Notes: a model not told the origin generated them from the sequence alone. DNA of 64,000 nucleotides from Haberlea rhodopensis (GCA_907163345.1 CAJQUN010000220.1:800001-864000); one strand, 5' to 3'; positions 23,292 through 36,198 are shown, counted from the first letter of the stretch. A program made the numbers and translations.

Positions 23292-24056
23292 GGGCAGGTC
23301 TATGCTTTGACGAGGGAGCAGGCTACGGCGGCTCCAGAGGAGGTGATAGCGGGTACGTGTCTTTTATTTACGCACCCTGCTTTTATATTGATAGACACAG
23401 GTGCGTCACACTCTTTTGTGTCGACGAGTTTTGTTGAAAGGCACCACATATGCACTTCTCCGTCGCCCATGCCTCTTATGGTCTCGACCCCCGCGGGAAG
23501 AAGTTTGACTACGGATCAGATTGTCTATGATGGCCTCATTTATTTTGAGGATAACGAGTTAAGATCAGATTTGATTGTTCTGGGGATGACAGACTTTGAC
23601 TTTATTGTAGGCATTGATGTTCTGAACAGGTATCAGGCAGTCGTGAACTGCAGGCAGAGGACTGTCCGATTCAGGTCTGATATGGGAGTCCAGTGGACAT
23701 TCTTTGGGGATGGTTCCCGTCCAAAGATTCTGCTGATATCCGCTGCCAAAATGGCACAATTATTGGAACGAGGCCATACGTGATATCTTATCTATGCTGT
23801 GGATATTGTGGAAAAGAGGAAAGAATTAAAGGTTGAGGATGTGCCGGTAGTGGCAGAGTTTCCTGATGTTTTTCCGGAGGAGATTCCCGGATTCCCACCG
23901 ACGAGAGAGGTCGAGTTTGGGATTGAGTTACTACCGGGGACGTCTGCCATTTCTCGTGCCCCGTATCGGATGGCACCAGCGGAGCTAAGAGAGTTAAAGG
24001 TTCAGTTGCAAGAACTCCTTGACAAGGGCTACATACGCCCTAGCGTGTCGCCCTAG
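23292..24056 (+). pseudogene. Element C protease and linker, two stops
   Basis: Same frame as gag. The aspartic protease active site is LIDTGASHSFVS near 23390, followed by the flap and IVGIDVLNRY region typical of Ty3/gypsy chromoviruses. A TGA at 23781 and a TAG at 24054 break the frame; both are explained by single C-to-T or G-to-A transitions. The linker before RT (EFPDVFPEEIPGFPP, then GTSAISRAPYRMAPAEL) is well conserved. Confidence 0.85.
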
Positions 24057-25517
24057 GGTGCGCCTGTTTTATTTGTTAAGAAGAAAGATGGATCGATGCG
24101 CCTATGCATTGACTATAGGCAACTGAATAAGGCCACAGTCAAGAACAGGTATCCATTTCCGAGGATTGATGACTCGTTTGATCAGTTGCAGGGTACGAGG
24201 CTCTACAGTAAGATTGATCTGAGGTCGGGGTACCATCAGATTCGAGTGAGGGAAGATGATGTTCAGAAGACGGCTTTTAGGACGAGATATGGGCACTATG
24301 AATTCCTGGTCATGCCTTTTGGGGTGACAAATGCCCCAGCTGTCTTCATGAGTCTGATGAACAGGGTGTTCCAGCCATATTTGGATCAGTTCGTCATAGT
24401 CTTCATTGACGACATACTTATTTACTTTCGGACTGAAGAAGAGCATGTAAGGCACTTGAGGACAGTGCTTCAGATCCTTAGGGATCATCAGTTATATGCA
24501 AAGCTTAGCAAGTGCGAGTTTTGGTTGGACAGCGTGGTATTCTTAGGCCATGTCATATCTAGCCATGGGATATCTGTGGACCCCAGGAAGATTGAAGCTG
24601 TGATGGAGTGGGCTGCACCCACTTCTGTACCGGAGATTCGGAGTTTCCTTGGTTTGGCAGGTTATTACCGACGTTTCGTCGAGGGTTTTTCAAAGATCGC
24701 CAAACCCCTGACACAGCTGACTCAGAAAGGAGTCCCCTTCTTTTGGTCAGAGGCTTGTGAGGAAAGCTTCCAAGAGCTGAAGCGTCGTTTGACTACAGCG
24801 CCTGTGTTGGTGATTCCGTCTGAGAATAAGAGGTTCGCCTTGTATACGGATGCGTCATTACAGGGCTTGGGATGTGTGTTGATGCAAGATAAGCATGTGG
24901 TGGCTTATGCATCGAGGCAGCTGAAGCCACACGAGGCTAGGTATCCAGTGCATGATTTGGAACTGGCGGCCATCATTTTTGCCTTGAAGATTTGGAGGCA
25001 TTATTTGTATGGCACGTCTTTCACTATATTTACGGACCATAAGAGCCTGAAGTTCTTATTCACTCAGGCAGAGTTGAATATGCGGCAAAGAAGATGGATG
25101 GATTTGCTTAAGGATTATGATTGTGAAATTGAGTACCATCCAGGTAAAGCGAACTTGATAGCAGACGCCTTAAGTCGTAAGGTGAAGAGTACTACTGAGG
25201 ATGCTATGTGCTTGTCGGCTTTGATGACTTCTTACTGCCATCTGGGCTATGATTTCGATGTAGACACGTCGCCTGTGCGAGTGTCGATCTTATTGGTGGA
25301 GCCAGATATATTTGAGGCGATCAGGAAGGCCCAGAGGTCGGATGATGAGGTTCAGAGGTGGACATCATTAGTACTTCAGGGTCGGCCATCCAAGTTCAGA
25401 GTGGCAGAGGATGATTCTTTGAGACTGGGCAACCGATGGGTAGTCCCAGATACACCAGAGTTGCGCAGAGGAATATTGGAGCGAGCTCACAGTAGTCGGT
25501 TCAGTATCCACCCATGA
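24057..25517 (+). pseudogene. Element C reverse transcriptase, RNase H and start of integrase
   Basis: Open for about 487 codons in the frame of gag. RT motifs: LCIDYRQLNKATVKNRYPFP, SKIDLRSGYHQIRV, LVMPFGVTNAPAVF, and the catalytic FIDDILIY near 24400. RNase H: YTDASLQGLGCVLMQ, HDLELAAI and FTDHKSLKFLF, giving the expected D-E-D residues. The integrase zinc domain begins at its end (His residues in ERAHSSRFSIHP), and a TGA at 25515 follows. It copies element RNA into DNA and degrades the RNA strand. Catalytic residues look intact; only the stops disable it. Confidence 0.9.
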
Positions 25518-26747
25518 GGAAAGAAGATGTACAAAGACCTATGCGGTCAATTCTGGTGGAGACGCATGAAGCGTGAGGTAATTACTTTTGTTAAAAGATG
25601 TTTGATCTGCCAGCAGGTAAAGGCGGAGAGGAAGAGGCCTGGTGGCGAGCTGAAGAGCTTAGAGGTGCCTGAATGGAAGTGGGAGCATATATCTATGGAC
25701 TTTGTGACCCACTTGCCAAGGACGGCCTCAGGATTTGATGCGATCTGGGTGATCGTAGATAGGCTGACGAAGGTGGCTCACTTCATCCCTTACAGCATGT
25801 CGTATACATACTTAAAGATGGCCCAGATATATATACGGGATGTGGTGAGATTGCATGGTATTCCAGTCTCGATAGTGTCTGACAGAGACCCGAGGTTCAC
25901 TTCACATTTCTGGGAGGGTCTCCAGACAGCTTTGGGCACAGAGGTGAGACTGAGTACGGACTATCACCCTCAGACAGACGGCCAAATAGAGTGTACCATT
26001 CAGACGCTCGAGGACATGTTGAGGGCATGTGTTTTGGAGTTTAATACTCCGTGGCAGGATTCAGTGCCGCTGGTGGAGTTCTCCTATAATAACAGTTATC
26101 AGGCGAGCATTCAAATGGCTCATTTTGAAGCTCTGTATGGACGACGATGTAGATCACCGCTGTATTGGGAGGACTTGACTAGCAAAGTGGTCGGAGGACC
26201 GGATATGATTAAGGACATGGAAGAAAAGATTAAGATGATACGCCAAAAGATGAAAGCGGCCCAGGATAGGCAGGCAGCCTATGCAAATAAGCGGCGACGA
26301 CCGCTGGAATTCCAGTTAGGAGACAGGGTCTTCTTAAAGATCTCGCCCTTCAGGGGTGTGGTTCGTTTTGGGATGCGAGGGAAGTTATCTCCAAGGTATG
26401 TCGGGCCATATGAAGTGTTGCAGCGAATCGGTACATTGGCTTATCGTATGGCTCTACCGCCATCCTTATCTGGCATACACGATGTTTTCCATGTCTCTAT
26501 GTTAAGGAAGTATGCGCCAGATCCGTCTCATGTCTTACAGCCTACTGAAGTACAGTTAGACTCAGATGTGTCCTACGTTGAACGACCGATCAGAATTCTG
26601 GATCGAGAGGATCGCAGACTACGAAGTAAAGTTATACCGATGGTCAAAGTTCAGTGGGATCGTCGGGGTGTCGAGGAGGCTACGTGGGAGACGGAACGGC
26701 ATATGGTGCAGCACTATCCGGAACTATTCTCTGGTATGTTTTTATGA
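25518..26747 (+). pseudogene. Element C integrase with chromodomain-like C-terminus
   Basis: Continues the polyprotein frame after TGA 25515. It holds the Cys pair of the zinc domain (CLICQQVK), the DDE core (MDFVTHLP; VSDRDPRFTS; and Glu in DGQIECTIQTLEDML), and the GPY-type region (LSPRYVGPYEVLQRIG). The C-terminus has YVERPIRILDRE, then KVQWDRRGVEEATWETE, the pattern of the chromodomain carried by Tekay-type chromoviruses, which directs insertion into heterochromatin. It ends at 26747, 43 bp before the purine tract. Confidence 0.9.
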
Positions 26748-26789
26748 TTAGTTTCGATATGATGATGCATGTGGATTTCGAGGACGAAA

Positions 26790-26809
26790 TCTTATAAGTA
26801 GGGGAGCAA
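26790..26809 (+). other. Polypurine tract of element C
   Basis: Purine-rich sequence after the gaggacgaaat motif, ending aggggagcaa directly before the 3' LTR. Confidence 0.8.
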
Positions 26810-28862
26810 TGTAATACCCCCGAAATGTGATATGATTATGTGCTACGATGATGATTATGATGTGTTTAAGGGTTGTGGTGTATTTATTTTGGGGGATAAT
26901 ATTTATGAGATGATGTTATGATTTAGGGGGCATGTTGGGTGTTTTAAAGGTATGTATTAATTAAATGAAATTATAAAATATCGAGTGAGGATATTTTAAT
27001 ACATCGTACTAAATACCGGGACACAATTAAACACCACAAGGCACCCAACCACACCACCCCCCAATCGGCCACCTCACCCTTCCCCACTTGTTCAACCCAT
27101 ACCCCCCACTTGCCCCCAACCCATGCTATCACTCATTGCCTACACCCATTCCCCTCCACCTCCTTCTCCCTCTCTTTTTCGTCCCTGGAACTGCAGAAAA
27201 GAGGAGGAAAAAGGCTGTGAATTATTGTGCAAAAGCTTGCCAAATAGAGGAGGAAAAAGGGGGTAAGACTTGATACTCTGTTTTTGGTTGGGTATGGTTT
27301 TGGTGGGATGTTTTATCGCATGCTAAGTGTAGGTTTGGGTGAAACCTTGGTATGAATACTTACATGGTAGTTTTGTGTAACTACTAGCATGTTTGTTTGA
27401 GCATGTTACATGTTTTATGTGATAGATTTCTAGTTATGAATCTATGTGCTCGAAAATCTGGGCAAAGAAGAACATACTCTGTTTTCTGTATAGGTTGGTT
27501 GAGGATGAAGATTATGATGATGTTATGATGCATGTTAGCTTAGGTTTTGTTAAACCTTTAATTTGAATACATGCACGGTAGTTTTATGAAGCTTGTAACA
27601 TTTTTGTTCAAGCATGTTTTATGCCTTATGAAGTAGAAATGAAGGTAGGAAAAGAGGTGCTCAAAAATCTGGGGAAGTCCTGATTTTTCAGAGCTCTCGA
27701 TCGATCGAGAATTTAGTCCCGATCGATCGAGCGAGGCAGAATGTTTAAAGCATGTTTTGAATTTCAGGGGCCGATCGATCGAAGGATTTCTCGATCGATC
27801 GGTGAAGCTCCTCGATCGATCGGTAAAATGTTTCGATCGATCGATCGATCGAGGCAGAATGTTTGGGCACTATTTGTGCACAGTTTCTCGATCGATCGAG
27901 ACCTTGGGGCCGATCGATCGAGAGAGACAGAGAGTTAAAAAATAAGATGATGTTTTATTTTGTTAAGTTTATGATGTGAGATGGTATTGAGGCATCTAAT
28001 ATGGTATTGTGTGGTCTTGTAGAACCATCCAGGTACCGGCACCATCAAGAAGATAAAGTCTGTTGACTCCTCCTCCTTTTGAAAAGGTACGTAAGAGGCG
28101 TACGGGCATCGGACGGTAACACACATCTTTACACTACGACTATGCTTTTATTGCATGAGTATTCACGATGAAATGATGATGTTTATACGATGTTTATATG
28201 ATGATGTTTATACGATGCTTATATGATGATGTTTATACGTTATTATTTATGGTAAGATGCCCCATATTGTAAGAGGCCATACGTTATTATTTGTGGTAAG
28301 ATGCCACGGGGTAAGATGCCCCATATGGTAAGAGGCCATACGATGTTATTTGTGGTAAGATGCCATGGGGTAAGATGCCCCATATGGTAAGAGGCCATAC
28401 GATGTTATTTGTGGTAAGATGCCACGGGGCCCCATATACATGAATATGAATCAGGGACAACGAAAAGAAGTTAATGAACAATCAGCATATTTACTTAACC
28501 AAGATTTCATGCATTTACTATGATGTTTTTATGATGTTAAGTATGATTGTATATGCTCATGATGTGTTGGCCCTGTAGGTACACTTTTGGACTAAAGGAC
28601 TAAGGGTCGGGTTGAGGCTGTGAGCTACGAGGAACACAGGGATGTATAAGATGCAAGTCATGATTAGTATCTACTCTAGGAGTAGTGTAAATCTAAACGT
28701 TAACATTCTTTTGGGGAATGTAATTAATAATTTTTGAAGCGCTGTATTTTGGCCTGTAATCCTGTTAGCTCCTGTAACAACCGGAACCTTAAGATGTTGT
28801 TTAATGCATGATTAGTCCTTCTTTTGTTCAAATTAACACTGTTAAGGTAGGAAGACCCTACA
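26810..28862 (+). repeat. 3' LTR of element C
   Basis: 2053 bp, nearly identical to the 5' LTR. Palindromes at 27698/27720, 27772/27792/27813/27834 and 27889/27911. Hairpin array at 28243-28437; its last unit has lost part of the GGGG hairpin. Confidence 0.93.
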
Positions 28863-28867
28863 AAACC

Positions 28868-29059
28868 TGATAGCCGACATGGCAGCCAACTCACAGCAAT
28901 TTGGCAACTTTAGATCTGAGCCAACTCAAAGGAAACAAGGAGAGGTAAATGTGTCTAACCTTGAACAACAACTAATTAGCCTCACCTCTCTTGTTCGTCA
29001 AATGACAGGAGGAAATGGACAGACAGTGAAGCCGTGTGGAATATGTTTGGAGATGAGTC
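28868..29059 (+). pseudogene. Element D gag, middle part
   Basis: Resumes the D gag frame after C (IADMAANSQQFGN, then VSNLEQQLISLTSLVRQMTGG) and enters the zinc knuckle as CGICLEMS, where F interrupts it. The missing His and last Cys of the knuckle lie beyond F, at 37701 onward (HTTDTC). Target duplication of F: gagtc. Confidence 0.85.
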
Positions 29060-30574
29060 TGTAAGGAATCCAACAAGCAAATACGCAGCGGAAATAAAAT
29101 AATTGTGGATTCCCAACCAGCGACCTATACAGAGTTAATCATATCGGGGTGTAAAGAGAATCATACCATTGTAGCGTGTTTGAGCCGAATCCCACGAAGT
29201 AGCACGTCCAACGCGTCCTCGAGTCAGTAGCAAAACTTTTCAAGTTATGCCTCTACGGTATCCACACGATTATGTCGATGAAGGGATGTTGAAGATCAAG
29301 TTGCTAGACTCGATCTTCAACCAGAAAGTGACGAACCACCCAAAAGAATACGACGGCCGTGTCTACACTTTTGTCTGCTAGGTTTAGGGTGCTAGTTAAT
29401 TCACAATTAACGTCTTACCTCTTAACCTAATGACCAAGTATATATATATACAGGAAGGTGGTGGCTAGTTAAAGCTTAGGCTTTCGAAAAGCCCAAAACC
29501 ACTTTCTTAATCATATCTATAGCCTATTATATATATATCATTATATATATATTTGGCCCGATAGATTATATGTATGTATATATAATATTTTATGATTAAG
29601 ACTCTTCTTAATCAAATTAATTCATCCAATGAATTTTATCTACCCTTTATCGATTTAATCTTTTGTGCGACCCGTTAGGATCTTGCAACGTTGGCAATGA
29701 CATAAAATCTAATTTTATGTCACAAGCAATGAGCGGTATCTAGCAACACATCAAGGCTACCCAAGTTACAAGAATGTCATTGACTCGACATAACCTATGG
29801 CCTGTGATAATATTAACCATGTAACTTAATCGCTTTGTCCATGTGTTTAGATTGAACACGAGTCATGGAATAGTCATACTCGTATATTCAATCTCTATTT
29901 CTTGATCCCCAAGTAGAACTAGAATAAACGAATAAGCTCGATATCACATATCGACTCATTCGAGCACGGCCATGCATTTTAGTCTTACTTGATCAAGGGC
30001 CCAAACACTTCTCATGTTATATAGGAGGGACAAATCCTATCTTGATCAATCAACATCCCTCTACATAATTCGTAGTGTATCCAATAGTTGCTTTTATAGT
30101 TTACCCTGTTACAGGTAGCGTTTGACAATATCAAGATACATAACTCCTTATGTTGGGATCTCTGATGATCTCAAGTCGTTAGGATTACATACATTATTAT
30201 CACTATGAGAATTGCTTATGACACTCATATAACTATCCATGTAGCATTCTCATGGTGGGTCTGTCCAGTACATTGTTCTCTAACATGTACCCATGTGTTG
30301 ATTTGATATCTCATATCCATGACTTATTTCATCAATCAAAACATACTAGTCTCAATGCATTATCATTATCATTATCCTTATTTATGATAATACTTGACTA
30401 GGGACAATCTTTAAGAATAATACAATATTATTCTAAGGACATTAACTTATATATCAATTCATATTACACAAATATTCGAATAATATATAATAGTGATTTG
30501 CCATTTATAAAATCATAATACATTGTATGTCATAAACAATCATCTAATGACTTGTCTTAGGGCATATCCCAACA
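29060..30574 (-). repeat. 3' LTR of element F
   Basis: 1515 bp, starting TGTTGGGATATGCCC and ending GGATTCCTTACA on the minus strand. Confidence 0.92.
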
Positions 30575-30589
30575 AATCTCCCACTTGCA
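30575..30589 (-). other. Polypurine tract of element F
   Basis: Reads gcaagtgggagatt on the minus strand immediately before TGTTGGG of the LTR; the classic copia arrangement. Confidence 0.85.
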
Positions 30590-31334
30590 CTAAGACCAAT
30601 CAGACATATACTTAATGCCTAGAGATCTAGTATGACGATCATGCTTCTGATGTGACAGTGGCTTCGTCAATGGGTCAGATACATTATCATCTGTTGGTAC
30701 TTTGCATATCTTTACATCTCCTCTTTCAACGATTTCTCGAATGAAATGAAAACGCCGAAGTATGTGCTTGGATCTTTGGTGAGATCTAGGTTCCTTAGCC
30801 AATGCCATGGCTCCATAGTTGTCACAATAGAGTTCAATCGGATCTATAAGGCATCACCCCAAGTTCAGAAATGAACTTCTTGATCCAAACAGCTTCCTTT
30901 GCTGCATCTGAGGCAGCAATATACTCAGCTTCTTTTGTAGAATCGGCTACTGTCTCTTGCTTTGAACTCTTCCAGCTTACATCATCTCCATTTAGGCAAA
31001 ACACATATCCTGATTGCGATCGAAAATCATCTTTGTCGGTTTGGAAACTTGCATCAGTGTAACCTATTACATTGAGCTCTTCATCACCTCCATAAATCAA
31101 GAACGTATCCTTAGTTCTTCTCAAGTACTTCAGGATATTCTTGACTGCAATCCAGTGACATTCACCTGGATCAACTTGATATCTGCTCGTCATGCTTAAA
31201 GCATACGAGACATCGGGACGAGTACATATCATGGCATACATGATAGATCCAATAGCTGACGCATATGGAATCTTACTCATGCATTGTCTCTCATGGTGTT
31301 GAAGGACACTGATCCTTCGAGAGATGTATTCCAT
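30590..31334 (-). pseudogene. Element F RNase H and RT end
   Basis: RNase H region: SIMYAMICTRPDVSYALSMT at the RT end, then IGYTDASFQTDKDD, KQETVADSTKEAEYIAAS, and in a second frame MALAKEPRSHQRSKHILRRF and DNVSDPLTKPLS near the stop. A frame change near 30830 separates the two parts. RNase H removes the RNA strand during reverse transcription. It ends next to the purine tract. Confidence 0.85.
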
Positions 31335-31926
31335 GCGTCATAGGCACGAATCCTTTCTTAGATTCTTGCATGCTAAACCATTTTAGCACTTTGTCTATGT
31401 ATGTACTTTGACTTAGGCCAAGTAATCTTCTCGATCTATCTCTATAGATCTTGATTCCTAATACATAGGTGGCTTCACCCAAGTCTTTCATAGAAAAGGA
31501 ATTCCCTAGCCAAATCTTTACAGATTGTAAGGCAGGGATATCATTCCCAATTAGATGTATGTCATCTACATACAATATTAGGAAGATAATTATGCTCCCA
31601 CTGACCTTCTTGTAGACACAAGGTTCATCTACGTTTTTTATGAAACCAAACTCTTTGATTGCATCATCAAAACGAAGATTCCAACTCCGAGAAGCTTGCT
31701 TCAATCCATAAATGGATCGTTGTAGCTTGCATATATTTCCAGCATCCTTTGGATCGACAAAACCCTCGGGCTGTGTCATGTACACATCCTCAAGCAGATT
31801 TCTATTAAGGAAAACTGTTTTGACATCCATCTGCCAGATTTCATAATCATGAAATGCAGCTATTGCAAGTAAGATCCTAATGGATTTAACAATGGCAACT
31901 GGTGAAAAAAGGTTCATCATAGTCAA
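31291..31926 (-). pseudogene. Element F reverse transcriptase
   Basis: Copia-type RT: IWQMDVKTVFLNRNLLEDVYM, GNICKLQRSIYGLKQASRSW, and the catalytic YVDD at 31561-31572 (LYVDDIHLIGN). The N-terminal part of RT (about 31930-32220) is present but broken by several stops and a frame change. The palm residues that bind metal are intact in the piece shown. Confidence 0.88.
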
Positions 31927-32217
31927 TACCTTGAATTTGTTTGAAACCTTTTGCTACCAGTCGACCTTTAAAGGTTTGTACATTACCATCCATGTCGGTC
32001 TTCTTCTTGAAAATCCATTTGCACCCTATGGGTCTCACCCCTTCAGGTGGTGAACCAAAGTCCATACTTGATTTGCATACATGGATTCCATTTCAGATTT
32101 CATGGCTTCTTGCCATTTCTCAGAATCAGTGCCCATTATAGCTTCTTGATAAGATGACGGTTCATCCTCATCAATAAGTAGTAAGTCACATTGTTGAGTC
32201 ACAAGAAATCCATATCT

Positions 32218-32436
32218 CTATGGCTCACAGTGTTCTCTTACAGACCTACGCTGGGCTTGTGTCTCTTGAGCAGGCACTTCATCCACAACAGCTTGTGGTG
32301 ACTGCTCTGTTTCCATCTCAATATCATGTTCAGTGTTTTCTTGTGGTTGAACTTCACTAAGTTCTATATGTCTCCCACTGGTTTTTCTAGAAATAAATTC
32401 TCTTTCAAGAAAGACACCAGTCCGAGCAACAACCAC
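32218..32436 (-). pseudogene. Element F linker between integrase and RT
   Basis: Acidic, low-complexity linker (FLEREFISRKTSGRHIELSE, then glutamate- and glutamine-rich stretches, ending RRSVREHCEP). It follows integrase after a stop at 32440. This spacer is normal in copia polyproteins. Confidence 0.75.
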
Positions 32437-32442
32437 TTTGTT

Positions 32443-33225
32443 CTAGGTGGGATAATAGAAATAGTATCCTTTCATTTCCTTAGGATACCCCACAAATAAA
32501 CACTTATCAGATTTGGGTCCAAGTTTGTTAGAGGTGTGACATCTCACGAAAGCCCCACAACCCCAAATCTTCATAAAATACATACTAGGACGTTTCCCAG
32601 TCCATATCTCATATGATGTCTTTTCCACTGATTTAGATTGAACACGGTTCAGTATGAATATTGTTGTTTCTAAAGCATGTCCCCAAAAGGATATCGGAAG
32701 ATCTGTATGACTCATCATTGATCTAACCATGTCCAACAAGGTTCGATTTCTCCTCTCGGATACACCATTCCATTGTGGAGTATACGGAGGAGTGAGTTGT
32801 GGGACTATCCCACACTCCTTTAGATAGTCATGAAACTCTTGGCTTAGGTATTCACCTCATCGATCTGATCGAAGGATTTTGATACTTTTACCAAGTTGGT
32901 TTTGTACTTCATTCTTGAAATCCTTGAACTTTTCAAAGGTTTCATGTTTATGTTTCATTAGGTACACGTACCCATATCTACTGAAGTCATCAGTAAATGT
33001 AACGAAGTATTGAAAACCACCTCTAGCATGTGTGCTTATTGGTCCACATACATCACTATGTATGAGACTCAATAAATCATTTGTCCTTTCAACATGTCCT
33101 TTGAAAGGAGCTTTAGTCATCTTGCCCATTAAACAAGATTCACATGTTTCATATGATTCAAAATCAAATGAATCCAATACTCCATCATGAAGTTTTGATA
33201 TGCGATTCTCGTTTATATGGCCCAA
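32443..33225 (-). pseudogene. Element F integrase
   Basis: Zinc domain: GHINENRI with Cys pair CESCLMGK. Catalytic core: first Asp in HSDVCGPIS, second Asp in the VTFTDDFSRYGYVYL neighbourhood, then KILRSDR followed by a TGA at 32857 where the family has Gly, and the Glu in VSERRNRTLLDM. C-terminal part: ILNRVQSKSVEKTSYEIWTG and CLFVGYPKEMKGYYFY. It inserts the element DNA into the genome. The stop at 32857 splits it. Confidence 0.87.
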
Positions 33226-33286
33226 GCGACAATGTCAGAGATAAATTGGATTAAAATCATTATTCTTAATCCTTTTAGTATTTATG

Positions 33287-33802
33287 TTATAGACGCATAT
33301 CAAGATTTAATACATAAAGATCATTAATCATTTGTGCACTAGCATAAAACATATCATTTAAATAAATGGAGCAACAATTGTCCTTTATAATAAATGAAAA
33401 TCCAAACTTGTCCAAACAAGAAATAGAGATAATGTTTCTAGTAATTGAAGGCACAAAATAACAGTCTTTTAAATCTAAAGATAAACCGGAAGGCAAAGAC
33501 AATTAATAATCTCCTATAGCTAATGCAGCAACTCTTGCTCCATTTCCTACTCGGAGATCTACTTCGCCTTTTGCCAATGTCCTACTCCTTTTAAGATCCT
33601 GCACATTAACACAAATGTGAGATCCACATCCAGTATCTAATACCCATGATGAAGAAGTAGATAAATTGACTTCTATAACAAAAATACCTGAAGTGGAAGT
33701 CACACTTCCCTTCGTCTTCTTAAGATCCTCCAGATAAACTTTGCAATTTCTTTTCCAATGTCCGGTCTCACCGCAATGGAAACAGTTTCCCTCTTTTGCC
33801 AC
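33287..33802 (-). pseudogene. Element F zinc knuckle, protease and spacer
   Basis: CX2CX4HX4C knuckle CFHCGETGHWKRNC near 33780, then copia-type aspartic protease SSSWVLDTGCGSHIC near 33630 and LRVGNGARVAALAIG. A stop at 33503 follows, then SLPSGLSLDLKDCYFVP and NIISISCLDKFGFSF, the spacer before integrase. Confidence 0.87.
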
Positions 33803-33889
33803 TCCTCCCTTTGGCTTTAGTGCAGCAGTATGAGGCTTAGATTTGACAAAGACATTCTTGTTCTTCTTTAAGCCTTTTGCTTTAGCCCT

Positions 33890-34545
33890 TCATTTGCTCT
33901 TATTCACAATAAGAACATTTGTAGGTTTAGACTTCTTGCTGTTAGCTTCAAAAGTTCTCAGCATGCCAAGCAACTGTGGTAGAGTCTTTTCAATTTCAAT
34001 CATATTGTAACTCAAGACAAATTGACTGAAGCTTTCAGGCAACGATTGCAAGATCACGTCAGTGGCCAACTCTTGGTCCAAAGAAAAACCCAGCTTCTCC
34101 AGATTCTCAATGTACCCAATCATCTTGAGTACATGAGTTCCAACCAGACTTCCTTCTACCATTATACACTGGAATAAAGCTTTAGAGACGTCATACCTCT
34201 CTTGTCTTGCTTGTTGTTGGTACAGTTGCTTTAGATGCTCGATCATATCGAACGCCTCCATTTCCTCATGTTGCTTCTGAAGCTCAGAGTTCATGGTGGC
34301 AAGCATAAGGCACCCAACATCAAGTGCGTCATTTTGATGTTTCTTGTAAGCATCTTTATCGGCTTTACAGCCGTCAAGGGAGGTTCCTCAGCAGGTAAGG
34401 GTTCCTCTAGGACATATTGCTTCTTTTCTTTCTTGAGGACAATCCTCAAATTCCTATACCAGTCTAGGAAATTTGTCCCATTCAGTTTGTCCTTCTCAAG
34501 GACCGATCGCAATGATAGTGCATTTGTAACGTTGTTTGTTGCCAT
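33890..34545 (-). pseudogene. Element F Gag, frameshifted
   Basis: Start MATNNVTNALSLRSVLEKDK at 34545, with LNGTNFLDWYRNLRIVLKKE, the N-terminal copia gag domain. A frame change near 34300 leads to the second part (MLATMNSELQKQHEEMEAFD, ERYDVSKALFQCIM, LPESFSQFVLSYNM). The frame stops at 33890, then continues to the knuckle at 33800. Particle protein. Confidence 0.87.
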
Positions 34546-36185
34546 GGATATCTACAATATAAATATGCAAAATAAGTTTTATGATTTTAATCATTTAATA
34601 TGGTCTTATATTAAATGACACTCCCACTATTTTGTTTAAAATTATCAACCCTCGAAAACTTTAGTGGGCCAAGATCCATATTTCACTTAATCTTGAGTTA
34701 GCTTTGGCTAATCGCCCAAGACTCTGTTATTTAGGTAGACAACTCTTTGTCAATTACAAGCACATGCAATTCTTGGATGGTTGGACGAACAACGCTTTGT
34801 TCAAATTCATCTAATGAATTATTTTCCAACCCCCGCCTCTAGGTTCCCAATCCTATTGAGATAACGCTAGTTAAGTCGAACCCAATTTTAAAATAACACG
34901 GATATCACTTTTATCCTTTCGCGCCTTACTAAGATTGTCACGGTGCTTTGCTTTGGCAAACCCACACATGTTCAATCGAAGTCTTGACAAGTATTTTTAA
35001 TTGGAAGGCATCTTGAAACTTAATATTATAAGAGGGATTTATTGATCTCTTGATTTTATTAATATTGAAAATATGTCTGGTACATATATGAATATATACA
35101 TATCTACATATATATTTATCAAGCATCAATATTAAATAAAACAGTAAACATGCATCTCATACATCAACCTAAAGTAAACGTGACAAGGTTATAGCCCCAA
35201 CTAAAGATTTCTCAAGCCAATGAGAAAATCTAAAAGGTCAACCTAAGGGTAACTTCTCCAAGCACCTCTTTGGTCCTTTTGTGAATGGCCTCCTCATCCC
35301 GGCACCTTGGTCCATCTTCATTGATCTCCATCAACAAAATAAACTATACTATATAACAATTACATGATATAGAGAATTCCTCGATTAACATTCGAGGGGA
35401 ACGTAGGGGAGGGATAACATTTAGAAAAATAGAGAAGGCACGACTCGCAGGCCGTATTGAATTACAAACATTCACAAAATCCTATCTAATAGGTTCTAGG
35501 GCTATAACCATGCACCATGCTCAAATAACACATAAAACATGCTACTACAATTAATGAATTAAATTCTAAACATTTTAAAATTTTATTCTATGTATATAAA
35601 CCGTAAAATAAAATTTGGAAAACTTATCGTACGCTCGGGGCATCATATGCCTCGGACCACGTGAACATCAAATGTCTCGGACCCCGCTCACGAGAGGGGC
35701 ACGGACGCTCGCCCACCTCTCAAGCATGAGCCATGATCTCGGCCGCCCGCCTCAAGCCATGCGCCATGAGCCCGATCGCCCACCTCAAGCCATGACCCAA
35801 GCATCGGTCGCCCATCATAACCCATGCGGTCGCCCTTCACAACGCCAAGCCATTCGCCCTTCTCAAGAGGCTCGGTCGCGCGCCATGGTGGATCGGTCGC
35901 GCACCATGATGAGCCCGGTCGCGCGCCTAGGTGAGGGAGGGGGTGGCTCGGTTGCACGCCCTTGCGGCTATGCGGTCGCCTGCCTCAAGCGCTCGGTCTC
36001 GCGCACGCATGTATCGTATACATATAATTCGTTAATTATATCATATATAATTTTAAGATAATTTTTGCAAACTTGATTATAACATATCATATATGTTGTT
36101 GTTACAGTTTTAAATAGCATGCAAAAATGACTCAAAACATGATTAAACAATTAATCACAAAGCCCCGATATGAGTTTCGTACACG
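34546..36185 (-). other. Leader of element F with GC-rich minisatellite
   Basis: 1.64 kb between primer site and gag start. Most is AT-rich without ORFs. At about 35700-36005 there is a GC-rich stretch of degenerate 19-27-bp units built on (c/t)cggtcgc...cc...atg (plus strand). The ORFs on both strands there (35615-36061 plus, 35688-35957 minus) follow the repeat and look like chance. Confidence 0.6.
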
Positions 36186-36197
36186 GCTCTGATACCA
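36186..36197 (-). other. Primer-binding site of element F (iMet tRNA)
   Basis: TGGTATCAGAGC on the minus strand, one base from the 5' LTR. Confidence 0.9.
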
Positions 36198-36198
36198 C

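Larger units (their letters stand above)
19976..28862 (+). mobile_element. Element C: nearly complete Tekay-type chromovirus nested in D gag
   Basis: LTRs 19976-22030 and 26810-28862, target duplication aaacc at 19971-19975 and 28863-28867. It has an iMet primer site, gag, protease, RT, RNase H, integrase with a chromodomain-like end, and a purine tract, in the order of a Ty3/gypsy chromovirus. The coding region is one frame broken by four in-frame stops and otherwise shows every expected domain. The LTRs look about 99 percent identical by eye, so the insertion is young relative to D. Confidence 0.93.

Noticed and set aside
35615..36061. 148-codon plus-strand ORF in the F leader
   Set aside because: Follows the tandem repeat; on the antisense strand of the element and overlapped by an equally open minus frame.
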